DNA of 64,000 bases from Chryseobacterium ureilyticum (GCF_900156735.1 NZ_FTOL01000001.1:992001-1056000), one strand, 5' to 3'; positions 26,416 through 35,460 are shown, counted from the first letter of the stretch. Numbers and translations are program-made. Notes: generated from the sequence alone by a model not told the origin.

Positions 26416-28095
26416 ATGAGAAAATTATTCTGTTTATTTCCCTTATTATTTTGTTATCTCACTTACGCACAATGTACAAGCTGCGGTGTTCAAAATCCTA
26501 CGGATCCTAATTTTCATTTTCCTGATAATACGACGGTTTGTTTCAGCTCTGATATGACATTCAGTAATCCGACTTTTGGTACAAACTCTAAGATTTGTAT
26601 TGCACCTGGTGTCACATTGCAATTTCAGAATAACATAAGCGGAGTTACCAATGCTCCTGTGAGTTTTGAAGTTCATGGAACACTTAATTTTAATCAGACA
26701 ATAACAAGTGTTGCTGATCTTGATGTACATGTTTATGATACAGGGACTATAACTGTAGGAGGTGGGAATGGAAATCTTACGATTAACGGACAGGTTAATA
26801 AAATTATAAATGAAGGTATTATTGAGCTTGGTGTTTTACAGCTAGGAGATAATACTACAAATACAATTGATAATTATGGAAATCTGAATATTAACGGAAA
26901 CCTGAATATGAGTAGCTCTGCAACTACTTTGTTCCGAAATGAAGGAGGCGGACTGATATTACTTAGTGGAAATTACGGCAATAGTGAGCAAAGTGTATAT
27001 GTAAATTGTGGTACCATTATCTCTCAGAACGGTTTTAATATTAATGGTGGTAAAATTATTAATACAGGATTTTTTACATTAGGAGGAGATATTAATTTAT
27101 CAGGAAACAGTAGCGAAATTTACAATTTTGGGCTTTTTACTTCGAATGGAAATATAAATAATGCACCTGCTGATGCTATTATTTATAATGAAGGAGAAAT
27201 GTCTATAAACCAATTTCAGGGAGGGAATGCTGCTATTCAAGGTCCTTCTTTATCCTCAAAAAAAGGATATGTTGTTTTGCAAAATCCTATTCAGGTGGGA
27301 AATGTTACGTTAGGACCTAATCTTGATTTTAGGAGGGCAACAGGCATATCTGATCCAAGTACAGTTTTCATGAACAGTAATCCGAGTTTTCTTGCAAATG
27401 TTACTTATGATTGTGCATCTACAAGTAGTTGTAGCGCACCTCTGATCATTAATCCGGGATTCTGTCCTGCAATTAACGGAGATTTGCCCCCAATGGCTGT
27501 AGATGATATGTACACTATCGCTGCAGGAGAGACTTCTGTAGGAATCGTTCTGGATAACGACTTTGAAACATATGGTGGAGCACAGGCAACCCTATCCAAT
27601 GTTATTTTATCTCAGATATCAACTTCAAATCCTAATATTTCACTAAATACCACTGATGGGCATATTCTTGTCGCTTCTGGTACGCCTCCGGGAACCTATA
27701 CTTTGGTTTATCAGATTTGCCAGACAGCTTCTCCGTCAAATTGTGATACAGCAACAGTCACCGTTACTATTCAGGGGAATGTGCCTTGTTATAAACCTGC
27801 GGTGACAACGGGAACAGTTCTTTCTTCAGATTTTGGAATTACCTCATTAAACAGAGCTGATAGAGGTGGAATTAACTGGCCAGGGGCAAGAAAAGGGGCT
27901 TGGGTTGTATTGGAATCAAAAAATAAAGGTTTTGTTCTTAATCGGCTTACAGATGCTCAAGTATTAACTATTCCACAGACAGAGCTCAAAGAGGGAATGG
28001 TTGTCTATAATACTACACAAAATTGTCTACAGATCAATATTGACGGAACTGTTACAGGCTGGAAATGTTTTAATACCCAAACCTGTCCGGACTAA
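26416..28095 (+). CDS. Large secreted protein with beta-helix-like repeats
   Basis: A 559-residue exported protein with signal peptide MRKLFCLFPLLFCYLTYAQ. Residues about 60-300 are Asn/Gly-rich, with repeated N-G-x-I-N-N units (such as NINGNLNMSS and IINTGFFTLGG), as in parallel beta-helices. Residues about 360-455 look like an immunoglobulin-like or cadherin-like domain (PPMAVDDMYTIAAGETSVGI ... TVTVTIQGN). The C-terminal part has a GFVLNRL ... VVYNTTQNCLQI module shared with the next gene. There is no clear T9SS sorting domain. The ATG at 26416 is used because the TTG two codons earlier gives no better start. The next gene is 17 bases downstream. Function unknown. Confidence 0.7.
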   Translation: MRKLFCLFPLLFCYLTYAQCTSCGVQNPTDPNFHFPDNTTVCFSSDMTFSNPTFGTNSKICIAPGVTLQFQNNISGVTNAPVSFEVHGTLNFNQTITSVADLDVHVYDTGTITVGGGNGNLTINGQVNKIINEGIIELGVLQLGDNTTNTIDNYGNLNINGNLNMSSSATTLFRNEGGGLILLSGNYGNSEQSVYVNCGTIISQNGFNINGGKIINTGFFTLGGDINLSGNSSEIYNFGLFTSNGNINNAPADAIIYNEGEMSINQFQGGNAAIQGPSLSSKKGYVVLQNPIQVGNVTLGPNLDFRRATGISDPSTVFMNSNPSFLANVTYDCASTSSCSAPLIINPGFCPAINGDLPPMAVDDMYTIAAGETSVGIVLDNDFETYGGAQATLSNVILSQISTSNPNISLNTTDGHILVASGTPPGTYTLVYQICQTASPSNCDTATVTVTIQGNVPCYKPAVTTGTVLSSDFGITSLNRADRGGINWPGARKGAWVVLESKNKGFVLNRLTDAQVLTIPQTELKEGMVVYNTTQNCLQINIDGTVTGWKCFNTQTCPD

Positions 28096-28112
28096 CAGAA
28101 AACAAAATAATT

Positions 28113-28622
28113 ATGAAAAAGATAACATTAATTATTACAGTTATAGTTTACGGAAGCTTTAATGCTCAGGTTGCTTTAGGAAAAACTATATTAGAATCGG
28201 CTTCTTCATCTGTTGAATTCGGCAATGAAAACCGAGGGCTTGTTCTTCCCTGGGCAACAAGTACTTCAGCACTTCAGAATGTAGTGAATGGTACCCTAGT
28301 ATTTGATACCTCAGATATGAAGGTAAAAGTTTACCAGAATAATATTTGGAAAGATCTTTCAGTAGATGCCACAGGAACTGCTGACACTAGTCTACAGGAT
28401 AGTTTAACTGACCATCCTGATGCAAAAGTTTCTGTAGGAACACCGTCATCTGTTTCCGGAATTCTAGTGCTGGAAGATGTCAATAAAGCTATGATTTTAC
28501 CAAAAGTAGCTTCTCCTCACCTCAATATTATCTCGCCTGCAGCCGGTATGATGGTATATGATACTCAAAAAAAGCAATTGGCAGTTTTCAATGGAACAGT
28601 CTGGTCTTTTTGGGGAGAGTAA
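28113..28622 (+). CDS. Small secreted protein with two copies of a ~40-residue module
   Basis: A 169-residue exported protein (signal peptide to about residue 18, SFNAQ). Two related modules are visible, at about 40-79 (RGLVLPWA ... GTLVFDTSDMKVKVYQNNIW) and 124-164 (KAMILPKV ... GMMVYDTQKKQLAVFNGTVW). The upstream gene has one more copy at its C-terminus. It lies 17 bases after that gene, so the two are probably co-transcribed and may form one surface assembly (inference). It ends two bases from the convergent MFS gene. Function unknown. Confidence 0.65.
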   Translation: MKKITLIITVIVYGSFNAQVALGKTILESASSSVEFGNENRGLVLPWATSTSALQNVVNGTLVFDTSDMKVKVYQNNIWKDLSVDATGTADTSLQDSLTDHPDAKVSVGTPSSVSGILVLEDVNKAMILPKVASPHLNIISPAAGMMVYDTQKKQLAVFNGTVWSFWGE

Positions 28623-28624
28623 TT

Positions 28625-30187
28625 TTACATGATGTTCCTTACTGCTATTTTTACTGGATGGTAAAGTAATAGTAAAAGAGCTGTTACTAAAGCTAACCAG
28701 AATAATCCTGTGAAAATTTCCATATTGGATAAAAGGATTGATTGCGCCATTATTTTAGTTTTAAAAGCTGCTGCTGTCATAGAAAGTGATTCATTGACAG
28801 GGAGTTTTGAGATCTGAGCTCCAAAAATCTGATTCCACTGACTGTAAAAGACAGGATTGGTATCGGTAAGATTAAAACTTAAGGTATCGGCATGTTTTAA
28901 AGTTAAAAATAACATTAGATTCTGCATCAAAGCATATCCAATGGCTGTTGTCCAGAAACGGGTTGTAGTTCCGAGGGCTGTAGCATTGGAAACATATTCT
29001 TCCGGCATTCCTGAAATAAGAAAGAAAACGAGCGGAGTAAATAATAATCCTTGGGCAACACCTTGCAAAAATAAAGGCGGACATATCGTGGAAAGGGTAG
29101 TATCCGGATAAAATGTGTAAGTAAACCATGCACAATCTATCGCCAGTAACAGAAAGCCTGTAAAGAAAACAATTCTTGAAGAAATTCCTTTTACCAGACA
29201 GATTCCTGATAAAAATACACCCAATAGTGTTCCGGCAACGTTCCAATAATGAATATTTACAATATAATCCCAAGGCCATTTCCAGACGGTTGCCATGATG
29301 CTGTACACATTGTTTAATCCAGATCGGATCAGATAAAAGATGAAGAAAAGGAACATCCCAACAATCACATTTTTTGAACTGAAAACTTCATAATGGAATA
29401 ATGGTCTTTTGGAGTTTCTCTGTTTTAGCATAAATAAACCTCCTGAAAGTAAAAATACGAACAGACACATGATGATGGTATCGGATTCAAACCACATCAG
29501 TCTTTTTCCATAAATGATAGCATAACCTCCAGCCTGTAAACAAACCCAAAGCAAAAACCAACTGGTAATATCCAATTGATATAGAGGTTTTTTGGGAAAG
29601 AACCTGTTTCTATTGAAAATGGCAATTCCGATGATGAGCACAAAGACATGAAAGTAAACCATCATTAAAACCATATGCTGAAAATCATAATTTTCAATAC
29701 TTGATTTCAATAAGGAAGTGGTTACTGTTCCGCCGGTAAGCATAATGGAATACATCAAAAGATAGGAGAAAACTTTGGCATGTTTTGTTTTTAATTCGGC
29801 AATAATTAAAGGAAGAAAGATAGCACCTTCCAGTAGTCCGAAGATTCCTTCTAAAAATCGAATGACTAAAATAACATGATAATCATTGGTGACGGATAAA
29901 ACATAGAGAATAATCACGGAAACGGAAGCCATCAGCAAAACATAGTATTTCACACTGAAGTACGCCATAAATCTCTGTAAAACTAAAAGGGTAACCACAA
30001 ATGTCCCATACATCAAAATCATTAGGTATTGGATGTCATCCGAGTCTACATCCATAAAAGAAGATGTGAAGGCACTGTTTGAATGTAACAGTGACAACAA
30101 CATCAGGTGGGGGAATAAAGCCAGCACAAGAAGTGGCAGTTTCAGCCATTGTGGTACCCATTTATGATAAACTGTGTTATGTTGCAT
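28625..30187 (-). CDS. MFS-type drug efflux permease
   Basis: A 520-residue integral membrane protein with about 12-14 hydrophobic segments from residue 15 to the C-terminus. The segment RFLEGIFGLLEGAIFLP resembles an MFS motif, and LFTPLVFFLISGMPEEYVSNATALGTTTRFWTTA lies near the C-terminal half. I use the ATG at 30187. The in-frame TTG 27 bases upstream lies in AT-rich leader. With the HlyD-type and TolC-type genes upstream on the same strand, it makes an EmrAB-TolC-like tripartite pump. The permease is separated from the adaptor gene by 291 bases containing an inverted repeat, so its expression may differ. Confidence 0.82.
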   Translation of the reverse strand: MQHNTVYHKWVPQWLKLPLLVLALFPHLMLLSLLHSNSAFTSSFMDVDSDDIQYLMILMYGTFVVTLLVLQRFMAYFSVKYYVLLMASVSVIILYVLSVTNDYHVILVIRFLEGIFGLLEGAIFLPLIIAELKTKHAKVFSYLLMYSIMLTGGTVTTSLLKSSIENYDFQHMVLMMVYFHVFVLIIGIAIFNRNRFFPKKPLYQLDITSWFLLWVCLQAGGYAIIYGKRLMWFESDTIIMCLFVFLLSGGLFMLKQRNSKRPLFHYEVFSSKNVIVGMFLFFIFYLIRSGLNNVYSIMATVWKWPWDYIVNIHYWNVAGTLLGVFLSGICLVKGISSRIVFFTGFLLLAIDCAWFTYTFYPDTTLSTICPPLFLQGVAQGLLFTPLVFFLISGMPEEYVSNATALGTTTRFWTTAIGYALMQNLMLFLTLKHADTLSFNLTDTNPVFYSQWNQIFGAQISKLPVNESLSMTAAAFKTKIMAQSILLSNMEIFTGLFWLALVTALLLLLYHPVKIAVRNIM

Positions 30188-30266
30188 AATTTTTTTGAGA
30201 AGCAAAAAAGGCAAAAGACTAATAAAGCTTTTTTTGCAATTCAGCCGTTTAGTAATGTTTAAAAAA

Positions 30267-30375
30267 TGCGAAAAGACAAAAGGGCAAAAAGTGTAAAAAA
30301 GAGTAAAAGGTAAATGACAAATATGACTAAAGAAAAAATTAGCAGATTTGCATTTTGCGGTTTTGCCTTTTCGCA
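30267..30375. repeat. Imperfect inverted repeat with TGCGAAAAG arms
   Basis: Arms at 30267-30289 and 30353-30375 are complementary at 20 of 23 positions (TGCGAAAAG on the left, CTTTTCGCA on the right), with about 63 AT-rich bases between. The 291-base gap between the permease and adaptor genes is otherwise empty of coding sequence. Confidence 0.6.
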
Positions 30376-30478
30376 GAAAATAATTTTAATTTGAAAATCT
30401 GAGAATGAATAAATTTGAAATGATTGTGAGCTCAGTATCTTTTTTTTTTAATACTTTCAAACACGTTCACTCTCAATC

Positions 30479-31525
30479 TTAGATCTTCTTCGCGCTCACC
30501 AGAACATTCATCCCGGAAAGTAATTTTTCGTTATCTTTATTTTGATCAAGAATAATTTTCACAGGAAATCTCTGTTCAATTTTCACAAAGTTTCCGGTTG
30601 CATTATCAGGTTTTATCAATGAAAATTGAGATCCTGAAGCAGGTGAAACAGAAAGAATTTTCCCTTTGAATTCAATATCAGGGTAAGCATCCGCAGTAAT
30701 GATAACTTCCTGCTTGGAGTCTATTTGTCCAAGTTGGGTTTCTTTATAATTGGCAATAATCCATTTTTCTTTGCTTACGATTTGCACCAAAGCCTGTCCT
30801 TCTTTGATTAGCTGTCCTTCCTGGATGGTTTTTTTACCAACCCAGCCATCATAAGGAGCTGTAATCACAGTGTAAGAAAGAAATAACTGAGCATTGTTCA
30901 AATTTGCAGAACTTTGCTGAATCTGGCTTTTGGCAGGTGCTACTTTGGTTTGCTGTTCGCTAGCTCCAGCTTTTACAGCATTTTTCTGTTGTTCCAATGC
31001 CAAAAGATTCGCTTTTGACTGTTCATAAGAAGCCTTTACATTTTCAAAATCCTGTTCTGTAGCAGCATCTTCATTCAATAGATTTTTATATCGTTTATAA
31101 TCTTGTTCGGTTCTCCAGATATCAATTTTTGCAGAAGCAATTTTAGCATCAATGATTTTTGTATCACTTTCTTTGGTATTTACACTGCTTTGGATCGTTG
31201 TAATATTCTCAGTGTTGGCATGAAGATTTGCCTCTGCCATATGTACCTGGTTTACAAATTCTCTGTTATCAATGATGATTAAAGTATCTCCTTTATTTAC
31301 AAATTGGTTTTCATTAAACTTTATAGCTTTGATAAACCCTGAAACTTTACTTGATACCGGTGTAATATATTGTTCGATCTGTGCATCATTGGTTGTAACA
31401 TTTTTTCTCGAAAAAAGATAAAAACTTACCATTCCTGTGACTCCACTTATGATAAGAATCCATGCCAGTAAAGTGATCGTCTTATTGATTCTTTTTTCCT
31501 TTTGTGTCAGTTGTTTCTGTGCCAT
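30479..31525 (-). CDS. HlyD family efflux adaptor (EmrA-like)
   Basis: A 348-residue periplasmic adaptor anchored by one N-terminal helix (about 15-38: TLLAWILIISGVTGMVSFYL). The lipoyl/barrel-sandwich halves are TPVSSKVSGFIKAIKFNENQ and TVITAPYDGWVGKKTIQEGQ, flanking a helical coiled coil (about 85-205). A beta-barrel domain follows. It links the inner-membrane MFS permease to a TolC-type outer-membrane channel. Its start is five bases from the TolC gene stop, so the two are co-transcribed. Confidence 0.9.
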   Translation of the reverse strand: MAQKQLTQKEKRINKTITLLAWILIISGVTGMVSFYLFSRKNVTTNDAQIEQYITPVSSKVSGFIKAIKFNENQFVNKGDTLIIIDNREFVNQVHMAEANLHANTENITTIQSSVNTKESDTKIIDAKIASAKIDIWRTEQDYKRYKNLLNEDAATEQDFENVKASYEQSKANLLALEQQKNAVKAGASEQQTKVAPAKSQIQQSSANLNNAQLFLSYTVITAPYDGWVGKKTIQEGQLIKEGQALVQIVSKEKWIIANYKETQLGQIDSKQEVIITADAYPDIEFKGKILSVSPASGSQFSLIKPDNATGNFVKIEQRFPVKIILDQNKDNEKLLSGMNVLVSAKKI

Positions 31526-31530
31526 AGTTT

Positions 31531-32865
31531 TTATAAGTTTCCAATCGTGTATTGGAGTTGATAGTATTTTAGTTGACGGTTAATTTTTACGGAGATAAGG
31601 TTAGATTCAGCTTCCAGATACGTATTGTCTGCATCAATAAGTTCAGTGATAAGGCTTAATTTATTTGCATATTTTGTTCTTACAATACGATAATTTTCTT
31701 TTGCCTGATCAATGGCTTCTTCAGCAATTTTTACCTTCTGTTCGGTTTCTTCAAACTTCTTGTAAGCTTCATACACATTATGTCTGATCTTCTCATCGTT
31801 TTCTTCAATTTGCAGCTTAGCCAGATCAATATTCTCTTTAGCTTCCTGCATTCTATACTTATTTTTATACAGGTTTTCGATAGGATAGGTCAGGTTTAAT
31901 CCGATCATTCCCAAACGATAAGCATAAGGCTCAGGAGGAAAGAACATCATATTTGGATACTTTAAAAAATATTCTCCGCCCGCAGTTATTTTAGGTAGAT
32001 AATTTGCTCTGGTTATTTTCTGGTCCAATTCCTTTAATGAAAGGTTTTTATGGGTCATTCCTACAGACTCATTTTGGTTTAAAGCTGTTTCTGTAAGTTG
32101 GTCAACGTAAGGAATGGCTTCTTTATCTGAGATAAGATCTTCTGTATACACGTGCATTTCCTGAGGTTCCGGAAGAGAAAGGATTGTTTTTAACTTATGT
32201 TCGGCGATCTGTATATCGTTATCCAGTTCTGTCCAGCTCATTTTGTGGTTAGAAAGCTGTAAAGATGTTCTTAAAACCTCATTCACTGTCACTACACCAT
32301 TTGCTTTCAAAGCTTTTACCTGTTTGATATTGATGGAATCCTCCTTCATTTTATCATTGATAAGACTTTGTTGTTCTTTCAGGTGATGAATTTGTAGAAA
32401 AGCAGTAATGATTTCCATTTTAAGCTGTCTTTCATCAAGATGTGTTCTTAAGGTTGAAATTTCAGTGTCAATAGCAGCTTTCTTCTCTGTATTTTTTATT
32501 TTTCCACCCATATAAACCGGAATGGAAGCTGATAAAGTAAAATCATACATTCCATTGATGGCGTCATACTTTGTTGGCTTATTAAATACACCATCCTGAT
32601 ATTGGAAAAGGTTTGTAACCTGGCTGTAGCTTGTATGAAATTCTATATCCGGCAGTTTTTCCATTTTCAGGTCTTTTTCCTTTGTTACGGACATTTCCTG
32701 TTTTAAATGGCTGATCTGGATATTCTTATTGTTTTTTAAACCGATCTCTATAGCCTGCTGTAGACCAAGATGTTGGTAGTCTATCATCTGTGAGTGTAAA
32801 AAATTGCTCAATAACAAGCACAACGCGATGCACTGATATCGGCATGCGTTAAATATCATATTCAT
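31531..32865 (-). CDS. TolC family outer membrane efflux protein
   Basis: A 444-residue protein with an N-terminal signal peptide (CIALCLLLSNFLHSQ). It has the long helical repeats of the outer-membrane efflux channel family, with two similar halves: NLQQAIEIGLKNN-like starts near 35 and a second near 250-275, and long coiled-coil helices such as the one around KFEETEQKVKIAEEAIDQAK. It provides the exit channel for the HlyD/MFS pump encoded downstream. It is the first gene of the unit and is divergent from the AraC regulator. Confidence 0.9.
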   Translation of the reverse strand: MNMIFNACRYQCIALCLLLSNFLHSQMIDYQHLGLQQAIEIGLKNNKNIQISHLKQEMSVTKEKDLKMEKLPDIEFHTSYSQVTNLFQYQDGVFNKPTKYDAINGMYDFTLSASIPVYMGGKIKNTEKKAAIDTEISTLRTHLDERQLKMEIITAFLQIHHLKEQQSLINDKMKEDSINIKQVKALKANGVVTVNEVLRTSLQLSNHKMSWTELDNDIQIAEHKLKTILSLPEPQEMHVYTEDLISDKEAIPYVDQLTETALNQNESVGMTHKNLSLKELDQKITRANYLPKITAGGEYFLKYPNMMFFPPEPYAYRLGMIGLNLTYPIENLYKNKYRMQEAKENIDLAKLQIEENDEKIRHNVYEAYKKFEETEQKVKIAEEAIDQAKENYRIVRTKYANKLSLITELIDADNTYLEAESNLISVKINRQLKYYQLQYTIGNL

Positions 32866-32906
32866 AAATTAATTAAAGGATTTTTGCTAAAATGATTTTG
32901 ATACTG

Positions 32907-32914
32907 CAAATTTA
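32907..32914 (-). promoter_or_regulatory. Possible -7 box for the efflux operon
   Basis: TAAATTTG on the minus strand, about 42 bases before the TolC start, in the divergent gap with the AraC gene. No matching TTG. Confidence 0.4.
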
Positions 32915-32989
32915 CGACGAGTAGAGCCGGACACTATTTGTGAAAACAGAAAAAGATTTGTTCATTTACGCCATTTTGAAAAAACTTCA

Positions 32990-32997
32990 TATCTTTA
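32990..32997 (+). promoter_or_regulatory. Near-consensus -7 box TATCTTTA, leaderless spacing
   Basis: Differs from TAnnTTTG at the last base. It ends exactly four bases before the ATG at 33002, the same spacing as at 15123 and 48148. No TTG at the usual distance. Confidence 0.4.
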
Positions 32998-33001
32998 TTT
33001 C

Positions 33002-33805
33002 ATGAATAACAGCCATTTTAAAGACGTAGAAGACGAGGATGCGGAATTTTACGTATATCATGTTCTTACGGGAAATATCACGACGGAAATTCATTATCAC
33101 AGTTCTGCACAGTTAGTCTATGCAGAAGGCGGTATAGTGCATGTTTTTACAGATTTGAAACACTGGTATCTTCCGGCAAGATGTTTTATGTGGATTCCCG
33201 CAGGAACTCCTCATTATTTGTTTTCTACCAGTCCAAAAGTTGATTTATATAATTTTTATATGAAGAAAGAAGAGGGTGAAAGTGGCTTTTTTGATGAAAT
33301 TAATATTTATTCAGTCAATGAGCTTCTTCGGGAAATGATTTTATACACCAAAGAATGGAATGGGAAAATCACAAAAAATGATGGGTCAAAATATTATTTT
33401 CTTAAAGCTTTAAAAGGCGTTTTGCCTGAAAAAAGAGATAAAAATCTCGCATTTCCGGTTCAGCACCCATTTCCAAAAGATGAAACTTTACTAAAGATAG
33501 CCAGATATATTCATGCTAACCTTGAGAAGCCTCTTACCATCGAATCTACAGCAAAAGAATTCGGGATGAGTACGAGAACCCTTTCAAGAAAGTTTAAAGA
33601 GACTTTAGGCATGAATTACGTCCGTTTTCTGAGAGCTTTAAGAATAACCCGTTCTCTTGAGCTAATGCTGGAAGATAAATATAATATGTATGAAATTGCA
33701 ATGATGGTAGGCTATAATAGCTTGTCTTCTTTCAGTAATATTTTCAAAAAGGTAATTGGGGTAGCACCAACGGAGTATCAGCAGAAACTGAGAGGAGATA
33801 GGTAG
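33002..33805 (+). CDS. AraC family transcriptional regulator
   Basis: A 267-residue regulator. The N-terminal half is a cupin-like sensing domain (YHVLTGNITTEIHYHSSAQL, with WIPAGTPHYL). The C-terminal ~100 residues are two helix-turn-helix motifs: IESTAKEFGMSTRTLSRKFK and MYEIAMMVGYNSLSSFSNIF with KKVIGVAPTEYQQ. It is divergent from the TolC-HlyD-MFS genes, with 136 bases between, so it probably controls them in response to a small ligand (inference from position). Confidence 0.9.
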   Translation: MNNSHFKDVEDEDAEFYVYHVLTGNITTEIHYHSSAQLVYAEGGIVHVFTDLKHWYLPARCFMWIPAGTPHYLFSTSPKVDLYNFYMKKEEGESGFFDEINIYSVNELLREMILYTKEWNGKITKNDGSKYYFLKALKGVLPEKRDKNLAFPVQHPFPKDETLLKIARYIHANLEKPLTIESTAKEFGMSTRTLSRKFKETLGMNYVRFLRALRITRSLELMLEDKYNMYEIAMMVGYNSLSSFSNIFKKVIGVAPTEYQQKLRGDR

Positions 33806-33959
33806 AAAGTGGGAGAGTTTGAAATTAGTTAGGGTTATGGGTTACGTAGTGACAGGTTTTTATAAGCAGGATAAGATTTTTCTACTACATACCTTGCTTC
33901 TGGGTTAATTGAGGTTAATAAAAAACTCATTTAACAAATAATAATAGTTAAGATTTTCT

Positions 33960-34020
33960 ACATTCCCCTTCCCTGAAGAGGTGGCTTTTTGCCAAGAAAA
34001 AAGACGGGGTAGTCTTATCA
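33960..34020. repeat. Dispersed intergenic repeat, copy 2 (copy 1 at 739-802)
   Basis: It has the layout TTCCCCTTCC, CTGAA, GAGGTGGC, a hairpin CTTTTT GCCAAG AAAAAAG, then GACGGGGT. The outer blocks match copy 1, and the hairpin is kept but with different bases. The 33806-34041 gap holds this repeat and no gene. Confidence 0.6.
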
Positions 34021-34041
34021 ATAACTTTCCCGAATTATATA

Positions 34042-34072
34042 CAAAAAAACCACCTCAAATAAATGAAGTGGT
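34042..34072 (-). terminator. Terminator of the rpsF-rpsR-rplI operon
   Basis: On the minus strand, a 9-bp stem (one G-U) with a six-base loop is followed by seven T. Confidence 0.8.
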
Positions 34073-34102
34073 CTTGTATTTTGAGAAATTCTCAGTCGCT
34101 TA

Positions 34103-34606
34103 TTAAGCTTCTTCAGATTTAGCTTCTTCCTTCTTAGCAGCAGGAGCAGCTACAACTGGAGCATCAGAAACGATGTCGAATTCGTAGTTGTACTCAACAT
34201 TTCTGTGAAGTCTGATAAGAGCAGCAAATTTACCAGTTCTCTTGATAGTGTTACCAGGAATTTTGATATATTTTTTCTCTACAGAAACACCAGCTTTTTC
34301 TAAAGCAGCAGATAGATCAGCATTGTTGATAGATCCGAATAGTTTGTCACCAGCACCTACTTTTGCAGGAATAGTGATAGAAGTTTTCTTCAATTGCTCA
34401 ACTACAGCGTTAGCAGCAGCGATTAATTTAGCTTCTTCTTCTTTTCTAGCTTCTAATGTAGCTTCTAAAGCAGCTTTGTTTTTAGGTGTAGCTAAAAGAG
34501 CAATTCCTTGAGGAATTAAGAAGTTTCTAGCATAACCTGGCTTTACGTTTACTGTATCAAACTCAAGTCCTAAGTTTTCTACGTCTTTTTTTAGGATAAT
34601 TTCCAT
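34103..34606 (-). CDS. rplI: 50S ribosomal protein L9
   Basis: A 167-residue protein with the full L9 layout. The N-terminal rRNA-binding domain (MEIILKKDVENLGLEFDTVN, VKPGYARNFLIPQGIALLAT) is joined by a long helix (about 41-75) to the C-terminal domain (about 80-150). A short Ala/Glu/Lys-rich tail ends the protein (KEEAKSEEA), slightly longer than the usual ~150 residues. Last gene of rpsF-rpsR-rplI. Confidence 0.97.
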   Translation of the reverse strand: MEIILKKDVENLGLEFDTVNVKPGYARNFLIPQGIALLATPKNKAALEATLEARKEEEAKLIAAANAVVEQLKKTSITIPAKVGAGDKLFGSINNADLSAALEKAGVSVEKKYIKIPGNTIKRTGKFAALIRLHRNVEYNYEFDIVSDAPVVAAPAAKKEEAKSEEA

Positions 34607-34678
34607 TGTTGTTGTCCTTTTTTAGATTTTAGTTTTATGATCTAAAATCAAGTTAGAATTAATGATGTATTCAGCAAC

Positions 34679-34704
34679 AAAAGAAGAGATTGCTCTCTTC
34701 TTTT
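34679..34704 (-). promoter_or_regulatory. Attenuator-like hairpin between rpsR and rplI
   Basis: A perfect 11-bp stem (AAAAGAAGAGA / TCTCTTCTTTT) with a 4-base loop, ending in TTTT on the minus strand. It sits in the 111-base gap and may reduce read-through to rplI or act as a processing site. Confidence 0.5.
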
Positions 34705-34717
34705 ATTTATTTTTGTC

Positions 34718-35020
34718 TTATTTCAATAAGTCAGCTACGTATGGTAGTAACGCAAGGTGTCTTGCTCTTTTGATAGCAGCAGAAACTTTTCTTTGGTATT
34801 TTAAAGAAGTTCCAGTGTATCTTCTTGGTAAAATTTTACCTTGCTCGTTTACAAATTGTAATAAGAAATCAGCATCTTTGTAATCAACGTGCTTAATTCC
34901 GTATTTTTTGAATCTACAATATTTCTTTTCAGATTTTGTATTGATATCAAGCGGAGTAAGGAATTTTACTTCTGATTCTCCTCCAGCTGAGGCTTGTTTA
35001 GCCATTTCATCTATTGCCAT
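34718..35020 (-). CDS. rpsR: 30S ribosomal protein S18
   Basis: A 100-residue protein with the S18 core: [20 protein letters not shown] and [20 protein letters not shown], then [20 protein letters not shown]. Two cysteines seen in zinc-binding S18 forms are not both present: only C36-type KYCRFKK remains. An extra ~20 residues at the N-terminus are common in this phylum. It binds S6, encoded just upstream with 33 bases between. Confidence 0.97.
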   Translation of the reverse strand: MAIDEMAKQASAGGESEVKFLTPLDINTKSEKKYCRFKKYGIKHVDYKDADFLLQFVNEQGKILPRRYTGTSLKYQRKVSAAIKRARHLALLPYVADLLK

Positions 35021-35053
35021 GTCTTGTCTTTTTTAAAAAATAGGGTTAATTAA

Positions 35054-35395
35054 TTAAGCTTTAGCTGATTTTACTTTAGCTCTTCTAGTTACAGCGTACT
35101 CAACAGCGTGCTTGTCAAGTTTAGTAGTAAGGTAACGGATTACTCTCTCGTCACGTTTGAATGCTAATTCTAAGTCAGCTACTACAGAACCTTCTCCTTT
35201 AAATTCGATTAAAGTATAGAACCCGTTCTTTTTCAATTGGATTGGGTAAGCTAATTTTTTTAATCCCCAGTTTTCTTTAGCAACGATTTCGCAGTTCTTT
35301 TCTTTGATAAGATCTACATACTTGTTCACTGCTTCCTCTACCTGTGACTCAGATAGAACGGGAGTTAAAATGAAAACAGTTTCGTAATTGTTCAT
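35054..35395 (-). CDS. rpsF: 30S ribosomal protein S6
   Basis: A 113-residue protein with the S6 core: [46 protein letters not shown] and [21 protein letters not shown]. It binds S18 in the 30S platform. First gene of the operon, with a good promoter 35 bases upstream. No ssb gene lies between rpsF and rpsR. Confidence 0.97.
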   Translation of the reverse strand: MNNYETVFILTPVLSESQVEEAVNKYVDLIKEKNCEIVAKENWGLKKLAYPIQLKKNGFYTLIEFKGEGSVVADLELAFKRDERVIRYLTTKLDKHAVEYAVTRRAKVKSAKA

Positions 35396-35429
35396 AATGT
35401 TAAATGAATTTGTTAATTATTTCGAGGTG

Positions 35430-35460
35430 CAAAAGTAGAGAATATATTTTTATTATGCAA
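35430..35460 (-). promoter_or_regulatory. Promoter TTG-N20-TACTTTTG of the rpsF operon
   Basis: On the minus strand, TTG (35458-35460) is 20 bases from TACTTTTG (35430-35437). Both elements match the phylum consensus. The leader is about 30 bases. Confidence 0.65.

Noticed and set aside
30188..30214. TTG start adding nine residues to the MFS permease
   Set aside because: No support from the family N-terminus. ATG at 30187 is preferred.
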